A stretch of 64,000 bases of DNA, taken from positions 34,971 to 98,970 of the forward strand of contig JBAQYF010000013.1 of NCBI GenBank assembly GCA_049299895.1, read 5' to 3'. The notes beneath the pieces are model-generated. The model ran no database searches. It saw only the letters and a list, made by a program, of their open reading frames with translations, and was not told the origin of the DNA. How positions within the stretch are numbered: the stretch's first letter is position 1; each line of letters begins with the position of its first letter. A program made the position numbers and the translations under genes. The stretch comes from CAIYYO01 sp049299895. GTDB lineage: Archaea; Altiarchaeota; Altiarchaeia; IMC4; QMZM01. Positions 7,970 through 14,903 of this stretch are shown here, piece by piece.

Positions 7970-10558
7970 CTATTCATTCTCTTTTATCTTCAGCAAAACC
8001 GCCTGGTGCATCCTCTTGATGAACTCCATCCGATCCTCCATCCGGATGACGTCCATAAAGCCCTGGGCTATCAGATTCAACGCGAAGGGCGACGGAATAC
8101 CGGTCTCGATGGTCTCAATCTTTATCTTCCCGTCCCTTACGGCTTTGATCACCGCCTCCGCATGTTCCACATCCATGAGGTCTTCCAGGACTTCACGGCG
8201 CGCCTCCTTGAGTATCGGGAACTCTCCAGGGATCTTCTTTGCGTAACTGAGCAGTATTTTTGATCCGATCTGCTGTTTCCCGACCGACTTCCTCTGGCCC
8301 TTGTAGGTGCGCAGTATCATCAATGAGCGGGTGGCGCAGTGCCGAAACCTCCTGGTCAATACCTCCGTCGAGTCTATCGCTTTTACCAGGAGGTCACGCA
8401 GGGTAAGTCTTTTCAAGTCCTCCAGGGCGTCAACGTGGGACAGCCTTTTTTCTCCTTCAAGGAGATAAAAACCGTTGTCCGATAGAGAGATCATAACGTC
8501 CCTTCCAAGCCTCTTTGAAATAAGATACGCGAATGCCCGGGACAGCACATCATTGACCCTGCGCCCATACATCGTGTGGAATATCAGATACTTCTTTTTG
8601 CCAAAGCCCGTGTAGCTCTCTATCAGTATCCTCTTATCAGTGGGCATCTTCGCATACAGGTACTGCTCGCGCATGTATTCGTGTATCGAATTGGCAGAGT
8701 TCTTGTCGACGTACAGGAACTCGTGTATGAATTTGATCATCTCTTTCTTGCTATCTTTCTTGTCAAGGCGTTCTTCCATGAGCCTGCGGAAGCGCCCTAT
8801 CTCCATCGCAAGATCGAAACTAAGCGGCAATTGCTCCGAGAACCACGCGGGAACCGTCGGCGGCCCCGAGGACGGAGTAACCTGTATCGTCTGGCCTCTC
8901 GCATAATTGTAGCGGTAAAGGCTGCCACCAAGAACAAAGACGTCGCCCTTCTTCAGGCGCTCGAGGAACCCTTCGTCTATCTTCCCTACTTTCGCTTCGC
9001 CGATCTTCACATCCACATACGCTTCGTCCGGAATGGTGCCTATGTTCGTAGAATACAGGACCCGGGCCATCTTGCCCCTGCGGCCCATAGTCTTCCTGTC
9101 TTCCGAGATCCATATCTTCGCGTAAACGTTCCTCTCTTCCAGCTCCGCGTATTCACCTGCAAGATAGCTTATCACTGAATCGTAGTCCTCCCTCTCAAGA
9201 TCATGATAGCAGTAGCTTCTTTTCACCATGTGATAAACGTTGTCTACGTGCTGCTCTCCTTCAATCGCTATCCCGTACAGATGCTGCGAGAGGACGTCCA
9301 AACAATTTCTCGGAACGTGTATGCGGTCGATGATGCCGTCCACTGCGTTCTTCAGGAGAACGGAGCACTCCACCAGGTCGTCCCTGTCCATCACAATTAT
9401 TCTGCCCTTCGCCGTTTCGTGCAGCTTGTGACCTGAGCGACCGACTCTCTGGAGCGCCCTTGCGACAGACTTGGGCGAGCCCAGAAGTATGACAAGATCG
9501 ATGTATCCGATGTCTATTCCCAATTCCAGGCTCGTCGAAGAAACGACGCAGCGCAGCTTCCCCTCTTTCAACCGGTTCTCAATGTCCAGGCGATGCTCAC
9601 GGGACAGGGAAGAATGATGCGCTCCGATCAATTCCTCAGAATAAAATTCGGGATATTTCTGTTTCAGGTTATGCACCACCCGTTCCGTAGCGCTGCGGGT
9701 ATTGGTGAATATGAGAGTAGTCTTGTGCTCAAGAATCAAGTCATGCATTATCTTATAGAGACCGCTAGACAGCGCTTCCTGCGTCGTGTCCATCAGGTTA
9801 GGGACGGGCGTGAGCACCTTCAAATCAAGCTTTTTTAAGTACTGCACGTCCACTACTTTGCAGTCCCGGACCTTTCCCCCTTCAAAGCCGACAAGGAACT
9901 TTGCCACGTCCTCAAGAGGCGAAACAGTAGCGGATAATGCGATCCTCGTGAACCTCCCCGCAAGATTCTGCAGGCGCTCAAGGGAAAGAGACAAATGCAC
10001 CCCGCGCTTGCTCTCGGCAAGGGAATGTATCTCGTCGACTACGACCCATTTGACGTCTTTGAGCTTCTCGCGGAATTTGGGTGCTGTGAGAAGTATCGCG
10101 AGCGTCTCAGGCGTCGTGATAAGAATGTGGGGGGGCTTAACCAGCATGCGCGACTTCTCGGAAGCGGAAGTGTCCCCGGTACGCACGCTGACTCTTATGC
10201 CAAGATCCTTTCCGGCAAGGGCCGTCATCTCGGACAAAGGCTCATCGAGGTTCTTCTCTATGTCGTTGTTCAAAGCCTTCAGCGGTGAAATGTATACACA
10301 GTAGACCTTGTCCTCAAGCACTCCTGCTTCCGAGAGCTTTATGAGTTCATTTAGAACCGACAGAAACGCAGTGAGCGTCTTACCCGATCCGGTAGGGGCG
10401 GAGACAAGGGTGTTCTCTCGTTTATGGATGTTAATTATCGCATACTTCTGCGGCACCGCAAACTCCCTGAACTTGCCCGTAAACCAGGTGCGAACCAGGG
10501 GACAGAGAGCAGAGTATATCTCTTCATCCGGATAAGGCTCCTTCTGAAACGTTATCAT
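7970..10558 (-). CDS. lhr: Lhr-type superfamily 2 helicase
   Basis: Large DEAD/DEAH-like ATP-dependent helicase of the Lhr (large helicase-related) family, thought to act in DNA repair. 862 residues, usual for archaeal Lhr core proteins. Motifs: SAPTGSGKTLTAF (Walker A, about residue 55), VVVDEIHSLAESKRGVHLSL (DEIH, about 172), LSATVSP (motif III), SSTSLELGIDIG and LQRVGRSGHK (motifs V and VI), then the winged-helix and Lhr-core C-terminal domains. It is the first gene of an operon with rlmH and the phosphoesterase. Confidence 0.95.
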   Translation of the reverse strand: MITFQKEPYPDEEIYSALCPLVRTWFTGKFREFAVPQKYAIINIHKRENTLVSAPTGSGKTLTAFLSVLNELIKLSEAGVLEDKVYCVYISPLKALNNDIEKNLDEPLSEMTALAGKDLGIRVSVRTGDTSASEKSRMLVKPPHILITTPETLAILLTAPKFREKLKDVKWVVVDEIHSLAESKRGVHLSLSLERLQNLAGRFTRIALSATVSPLEDVAKFLVGFEGGKVRDCKVVDVQYLKKLDLKVLTPVPNLMDTTQEALSSGLYKIMHDLILEHKTTLIFTNTRSATERVVHNLKQKYPEFYSEELIGAHHSSLSREHRLDIENRLKEGKLRCVVSSTSLELGIDIGYIDLVILLGSPKSVARALQRVGRSGHKLHETAKGRIIVMDRDDLVECSVLLKNAVDGIIDRIHVPRNCLDVLSQHLYGIAIEGEQHVDNVYHMVKRSYCYHDLEREDYDSVISYLAGEYAELEERNVYAKIWISEDRKTMGRRGKMARVLYSTNIGTIPDEAYVDVKIGEAKVGKIDEGFLERLKKGDVFVLGGSLYRYNYARGQTIQVTPSSGPPTVPAWFSEQLPLSFDLAMEIGRFRRLMEERLDKKDSKKEMIKFIHEFLYVDKNSANSIHEYMREQYLYAKMPTDKRILIESYTGFGKKKYLIFHTMYGRRVNDVLSRAFAYLISKRLGRDVMISLSDNGFYLLEGEKRLSHVDALEDLKRLTLRDLLVKAIDSTEVLTRRFRHCATRSLMILRTYKGQRKSVGKQQIGSKILLSYAKKIPGEFPILKEARREVLEDLMDVEHAEAVIKAVRDGKIKIETIETGIPSPFALNLIAQGFMDVIRMEDRMEFIKRMHQAVLLKIKENE

Positions 10559-10704
10559 CGTGAAAAAAACTGTGAATTACCGGCTTATAACCTATTTAAA
10601 GAGTCAGAAAAAGGAACAAACTGCTAACATTAAAATGTAAGACTACAGGTTTAAAAAGTAGAAAAAAACAATGAAGCAAATAAAAAAACCAAAGAAAAAA
10701 AGGA

Positions 10705-11121
10705 TTATTTAGATAGAAGTTTCACATACTTGGCGATTGCTTTGATCTCCCTGGTCTCCGCTGCCAGTATGTCGGTTACAGAGATTATCCCTTCAAGTAC
10801 CCCGCCGGAGATAACAGCAAGCTTCTTGACCCTGCCCCGCCTGAAAGCGTCGGCCGCATCCTCAAGAGACGCGAGAGGCGTGATCGCGATGAGAGGCGTC
10901 GACATTACGCTCCCCACGAGAGTCTTGTCAGGGTCCTTCTTTTCGCATATGACCCTGCGCACAAGGTCTCTTTCAGTGATTATGCCAAGAGGATTCCTGC
11001 TGCGCAGAACGATCAACGCGCTCACGCCTTTGTCTTTCATGTAACCAGCGGCATCTGATACCGTTTCTTTGTCCGATACCGTGAGCACGTCCCTGCTCAT
11101 GACATCTTTTACCAAGGCCAT
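10705..11121 (-). CDS. CBS-domain pair protein
   Basis: 138-residue protein made of two CBS repeats (about 8-60 and 72-125), a fold that binds adenine nucleotides or related ligands and regulates partners. Typical features are VKDVMSRDVLTVS, a GIITERDLVRRV motif ending the first repeat and GIISVTDIL ending the second. It is a stand-alone protein with no output domain. The genes on both sides are unrelated and there is about 145 bases of noncoding sequence toward lhr, so it is probably monocistronic. Confidence 0.9.
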   Translation of the reverse strand: MALVKDVMSRDVLTVSDKETVSDAAGYMKDKGVSALIVLRSRNPLGIITERDLVRRVICEKKDPDKTLVGSVMSTPLIAITPLASLEDAADAFRRGRVKKLAVISGGVLEGIISVTDILAAETREIKAIAKYVKLLSK

Positions 11122-11169
11122 TTTACAGAAGATATAATAAAAATAGGGCGGTAAGACATAATAAAGGAA

Positions 11170-11243
11170 CTACGCAGACTTGTTGAAGAACCGATAGGTA
11201 TATTTCTCCGGGACCTCTGTAACAATATAATCCATGCCAATGC
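11170..11243 (-). pseudogene. Degenerate copy of the 3' end of the neighbouring XPD-like helicase gene
   Basis: Read on the minus strand this stretch encodes GMDYIVTEVPEKYTYRFF followed by NKSA and a stop. The last residues of the intact helicase (stop at 11331) are DMDFIVTEVPEKYIQRFF then NRSI. The frame and stop are preserved with no indel, although many third positions differ. No helicase sequence precedes it, so only the last ~22 codons survive. It looks like the relic of a tandem duplication of the helicase gene. Confidence 0.7.
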
Positions 11244-11252
11244 GCCTTTTTT

Positions 11253-11320
11253 CTTTCTTTAAGAAAGAAAGGAAAAAAAACGTGCACGAAAAAAGAGAGA
11301 AACAGCGGGGCTGCAGCCCC
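11253..11320. terminator. Two hairpins behind the helicase gene
   Basis: An 8-bp A/T stem (ctttcttt-aag-aaagaaag, 11253-11271) and a perfect GC palindrome ggggctgcagcccc (11307-11320) lie just downstream of the helicase stop (minus strand), with a run of eight T on the minus strand between them. A termination role is plausible, not shown. Confidence 0.4.
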
Positions 11321-11330
11321 ACAAAAAGAG

Positions 11331-13193
11331 CTATATCGACCTATTGAAGAACCTCTGGATATACTTCTCGGGTACCTCGGTTACTATAAAATCCATGTCG
11401 AACGGGAAGCACTTTGAGTAGTTCTTCCACTTGAACCGCTCGTCCATAAGGATGATAGCGCCTTTGTCGGTTTCGCTCCTTATGCACCGCCCGGCGGCCT
11501 GGAGCACCCGGTTCATGGCCGGATAAATATAGCCGTAGTCCCAGCCGCGCTCGAATACGAAATCATAGTACTCGATCAACGCCTTCGTCTCAAGGTTCGG
11601 AGCCTCAAGCGGGAGGCCTACGATTATGACCGCGTCGAGCATGTTGTTTGCATAGTCGACGCCTTCTGACAATGATCCGGCCTGCACTCCCAGGAGTACT
11701 CCGCCCCTGCCGCCCATCAGATTCACCAGATGCCCGTACAGTTCTATCCTGTCGTCCTTATCCATCCCCTGCTTTTCCAGGAGGATCTCTTTTTTCAAAC
11801 CGATATCATTCAACCCCTTTGCGACATGCTCAAGGATGCGGTAAGAAGGAAAGAACACGGCGGCGTTACCGGGCACCTCTGACAGTATGCCTGCGAGGAT
11901 GCTTGCGTATCTCCGGTACATCTCGTCCGACCGGTCGCTGTATTTTGTCGTTACGCCGGGAACAATGATAGAGAGCCTGTTGCCCCTTGGAAAAGGCGAT
12001 TTATATTCCTTTTCCAAAGTCCGCTTCTTGTCGAGACCAAGGACCTGGGAGTACATCCCCAAAGGCAGGAGAGTTCCGCTCATAAGTATCGTTGAATGAG
12101 ATACTTCGAATACGTCTTTGCTGGAAACCGAGGGATCAAGGCACCTGAAAGTCAGGCGCGGATTCTTCTCCTTGCGGAATATGCGAGCGTAGCCTACGTC
12201 TTCCTGCGCCCAGCTCTCCAGGAAGAGAGATAGGTTCTTTGAATAGGAACGGTACCTGTTGGGCATAGTGAGAACCTCTTCCCCGAGTGTATGAGACATA
12301 TCCACAAGCTCCTGATAGGACAGATCGACTTCCCCTGACAGCTTCTCGATGAATTCGCCCTTTTTCACGAAGCGTTCTACGCCTGATTTCATCCCTTTGC
12401 CCAGGCTTTTCAGAACAGAGCCCATGCTCTTGAATCCCTCTGCGAGTAGTACGTGATCAAGGAACGCCGCCTCTTTTGCCGCCCGCGTGACCGAATGCTC
12501 CGAGAGGTTCCTACTCAGCGTGGAGCGTATCCTGTCGGGGAGATTATGCGCTTCGTCGACGATGAGTATCGCATCCTCAAGGTTCTTGTTAAGTTTCGAC
12601 AGGAACGCTTTGCGAACCTTCGGCGAGAAAACATGAAAGTAGTCGCAGATTATAAAGTCAGCACCCTTGCCTGCTTCGATGCAGACCTCGTACGGGCACA
12701 ATCCAGCCGCAGAACATATCTCCTTTACTTCTTCGGCGTGCAGGGGCTTTTCTTTGATCATCTCTATCGCGTCTTTTGCCTTCCTGGAAACCTTGTTCTT
12801 GTGGACGTTGTTATAGCCCTCGCAGCGTTCGTCCTTTTTCATCGCGCTGCAGAACTCGTTGAACTCCTTGTTGTCCAAGCCGTCCACCTTGTGCGGACAG
12901 GTCCACTGCTTCCCGATTATGTCAACGGAGACGAACTTGGTATCGTATCTGGCAGCTATCTTCTTCAAGGTGTCGACAACTATCGTATGCTGAGTATGCT
13001 TCGGCGCAAGAAAGAAAACAGTTTTACCGTTCTCAAGAGCGTACGATAAGGAGGGAGCGACTACTGCGACGGTCTTCCCTATCCCGGTGGGCGCATGAGC
13101 CACAAGATGCCCGCCCTTATCCAGGACGCTCTCAACGTCGCGCATAAGCTCCTGCTGCCCGCCCCGGACCCTTTCAAAGGGAAAAAGACCCAT
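11331..13193 (-). CDS. XPD/Rad3-like Fe-S DNA helicase
   Basis: 5'-3' superfamily 2 helicase of the XPD/DinG group, for repair or unwinding. 620 residues from the ATG at 13193 (an upstream TTG at 13196 adds one residue). Walker A is APTGIGKT (34-41). The Fe-S domain cysteines are C99, C115, C124 and C166 (with C160 and C171 nearby). Walker B is VDEAHNLPD and motif VI is QAAGRCIRSETDKG. Length and cysteine pattern fit archaeal XPD. A degenerate copy of its 3' end lies 90 bases downstream. Confidence 0.93.
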   Translation of the reverse strand: MGLFPFERVRGGQQELMRDVESVLDKGGHLVAHAPTGIGKTVAVVAPSLSYALENGKTVFFLAPKHTQHTIVVDTLKKIAARYDTKFVSVDIIGKQWTCPHKVDGLDNKEFNEFCSAMKKDERCEGYNNVHKNKVSRKAKDAIEMIKEKPLHAEEVKEICSAAGLCPYEVCIEAGKGADFIICDYFHVFSPKVRKAFLSKLNKNLEDAILIVDEAHNLPDRIRSTLSRNLSEHSVTRAAKEAAFLDHVLLAEGFKSMGSVLKSLGKGMKSGVERFVKKGEFIEKLSGEVDLSYQELVDMSHTLGEEVLTMPNRYRSYSKNLSLFLESWAQEDVGYARIFRKEKNPRLTFRCLDPSVSSKDVFEVSHSTILMSGTLLPLGMYSQVLGLDKKRTLEKEYKSPFPRGNRLSIIVPGVTTKYSDRSDEMYRRYASILAGILSEVPGNAAVFFPSYRILEHVAKGLNDIGLKKEILLEKQGMDKDDRIELYGHLVNLMGGRGGVLLGVQAGSLSEGVDYANNMLDAVIIVGLPLEAPNLETKALIEYYDFVFERGWDYGYIYPAMNRVLQAAGRCIRSETDKGAIILMDERFKWKNYSKCFPFDMDFIVTEVPEKYIQRFFNRSI

Positions 13194-13233
13194 CAAAGAG
13201 AATAAGAGAATACGCGAAAAAAAGGCGGACGAC

Positions 13234-13548
13234 TCAACGCTTATAGCCTATCTTCCTGAGAAATTCTTTCCTCTCAAGTGCTTTAGCACCGTCTTCCACG
13301 CCCACGGGACTCTTCCTGTCAATGACTCCCAGGATGCCCCGGCCCATCCCGGTTTCCGCGACGACGACCTGAAAGAGGTTAGCGGTCGCGGCAAATATCC
13401 CGCATACTTCGGGAACGTTTTTCACGGGATTTAGAACGTTACACGGATATGCATCTTTTAGGAGGATCACAAAAGAATCGCCTACGCCGATTATGAGTGC
13501 GTTCTTCGCAGCCAGTTCCTTCAGAGACGATATCTTTACAAGCTGTTA
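13234..13548 (-). pseudogene. 5'-truncated adenosine-specific kinase (PF04008-like) remnant
   Basis: The open frame (stop codon at 13546-13548, first plausible start a GTG at 13470) encodes the C-terminal ~90 residues of the archaeal adenosine-specific kinase family. It includes CNVLNPVKNVPEVCGIFAAT and VVVAETGMGRGILGVIDRK, and ends RKIGYKR as family members do. Family proteins are about 160 residues. The N-terminal ~65 residues (with the conserved CEASGP-LVRYDGND region) are absent because an unrelated pilin-like gene starts or ends 30 bases upstream. The remaining part is well conserved, so truncation looks fairly recent. A very short functional protein from the GTG cannot be excluded. Confidence 0.75.
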
Positions 13549-13578
13549 TGACACCTGCCTTTCGGCATGTTTTTCTCG

Positions 13579-14037
13579 TTACTCCTTTATTTCAGATACA
13601 ATAATCCCTGTCCCACTATTATTGAGTCTTAACCGATATTTATCATCCCTCCCCGGGAGGCTGTCTCCGCCCGGCAACCCGTTGCCCATTATATTCACCC
13701 CAGTTATATTCATCGACTTCCCAACTACCCGATCCCCTTCCTTCAGCGTAACGCCCCCGTTCAAAGTAATAGAATACCCGTTCGGCACCTTTACCCATAT
13801 CGTCCTGGTCGATCCGCCCGCCCCCGCAGCCAGGAGGTCCGCAGCGTTGTATATTTTTTCTGCGGCGTCTACTGCGGTCGCATGTCTCTGAGTTTCCAGG
13901 AAGTTTTTTATCATGTACACTCCGAGCGCGGCAGTGAATATGAGAATCAGTACGGCGGTCAGTACCATGAAGGGCGAGTCTTGCAGGCTCGTTCCCTTGC
14001 GGCCAAGCTTTTTAGCTGGACAATTCTTTTGAGACAT
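13579..14037 (-). CDS. Pilin-like secreted protein
   Basis: 152 residues. The N-terminus AKKLGRKG followed by TSLQDSPFMVLTAVLILIF is a class III-type (prepilin) signal: basic residues, a Gly at the probable cleavage site (residue 15), then a hydrophobic helix (about 24-45). The remaining ~105 residues form a soluble beta-rich head containing VKVPNGYSITLNGGVTLKEG. It overlaps the upstream small pilin gene by 26 bases in another frame, so it is the last gene of a four-pilin operon reading leftwards. Confidence 0.7.
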   Translation of the reverse strand: MSQKNCPAKKLGRKGTSLQDSPFMVLTAVLILIFTAALGVYMIKNFLETQRHATAVDAAEKIYNAADLLAAGAGGSTRTIWVKVPNGYSITLNGGVTLKEGDRVVGKSMNITGVNIMGNGLPGGDSLPGRDDKYRLRLNNSGTGIIVSEIKE

Positions 14038-14218
14038 TCTCGGCGAAATTTTCCAGGCCGGCCCCTACAGTCTTTGTAGCATTCATCCCGCTGGTCTGAG
14101 CCTGGTGAAGCATCTGCAGTATTATCACAAGCACTGCGGCAGCTATCGTTATTGCCAGGACCAGCTTAAAGACGAGGTCTGATGCCCCCCGCTCGTCTGC
14201 TAAGAATTGTTTGATCAT
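14012..14218 (-). CDS. Small class III signal-peptide pilin
   Basis: 68 residues. DERG followed by ASDLVFKLVLAITIAAAVLV is the archaeal prepilin signature: charged N-terminus, cleavage after Gly, then a roughly 20-residue hydrophobic helix. The rest is a short polar, helical tail. It strongly resembles the two pilins upstream (14220-14438, 14445-14681). It could be a major pilus subunit, being little more than the assembly helix. Cleavage would be by one of the two GxGD peptidases in this window. Confidence 0.8.
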   Translation of the reverse strand: MIKQFLADERGASDLVFKLVLAITIAAAVLVIILQMLHQAQTSGMNATKTVGAGLENFAENVSKELSS

Positions 14219-14219
14219 T

Positions 14220-14438
14220 TTAATCGGACAGCTCCTGCATCCCGTTTTCCAGCGCGCTCTTCGTGGCGTTCGTTATCTTCGGGGTAGTGTTCCGGGATAT
14301 GTCGAGGTTTACGTGCATCAACTGGAGGAGTATTACGATCACCGCGGCCGCTATCGCTACTGCCAGAAGCAGCTGTATGACCATGGAGGTCTCTCCCCGC
14401 TGGTCCCGGAGGAATTCTTTTATCGGGTGCTGTTTCAT
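14220..14438 (-). CDS. Small class III signal-peptide pilin
   Basis: 72 residues with N-terminus EFLRDQRG, predicted cleavage after that Gly, then ETSMVIQLLLAVAIAAAVIV and a polar tail with two possible N-glycosylation sites (NTT, NAT). One base separates it from the next pilin gene, and the preceding pilin gene ends 6 bases away, so the genes form a tight operon. Confidence 0.8.
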   Translation of the reverse strand: MKQHPIKEFLRDQRGETSMVIQLLLAVAIAAAVIVILLQLMHVNLDISRNTTPKITNATKSALENGMQELSD

Positions 14439-14444
14439 CGGTTT

Positions 14445-14681
14445 TTAGTGTGTTCCGGAGCTGTTTGTGTTGTTTAAGAAGTCGGTCAGGTTTTCATTCA
14501 GCTGCCCTGTCGTCTGGTTCATTGCAGTCGTCAGTTTTTGCCCCCCTTTCTGCGCGCTTTGCAGCACGAGCAGGAGTATTACGAGCACTGCAGCTATAAC
14601 CGTTATTGCCAGCACCAGCTTAAATACCGTGCTTGTGTCTCCTCTTTCATCCCCCAGGAACTCGCGTACTTTGTTAAACAT
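14445..14681 (-). CDS. Small class III signal-peptide pilin
   Basis: 78 residues: MFNKVREFLGDERG, cleavage after Gly, then DTSTVFKLVLAITVIAAVLV and a polar tail with several N-x-S/T sequons (NQT, NLT, NNT, NSS). First gene of the leftward pilin operon, divergent from the secretion ATPase at 14904. The shared 'ERG-x-(T/S)' and 'KLVLAI' pattern shows these three genes arose by duplication. Confidence 0.8.
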   Translation of the reverse strand: MFNKVREFLGDERGDTSTVFKLVLAITVIAAVLVILLLVLQSAQKGGQKLTTAMNQTTGQLNENLTDFLNNTNSSGTH

Positions 14682-14903
14682 TTTCAGGATATCTTTGCTT
14701 GTTTTTATTGGATTGTTTATATGATATAAGTTTACTTATTTTCCTTATATATTTAGTTAATACATATTTATATAGTTATTAGTATATAAAAATACTAGAG
14801 TTATAATCAAAACCATTTTAGAACATTATTTAATATATTTATAAATAATAGGTACAAAAAAAATATATCTGGCCAAGTATTCAAATAACGTTAGGTCGCC
14901 AAA
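14682..14903. promoter_or_regulatory. Very AT-rich divergent promoter region of the pilus locus
   Basis: 222 bases with almost no G or C in the centre (14700-14880) and several TATA-like stretches (tatatatttag, tatttatatag, atatttataa) on both strands. It separates the leftward pilin operon from the rightward ATPase/TadC operon, so it probably carries both promoters and may melt or bend easily. Individual elements cannot be assigned. Confidence 0.5.
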
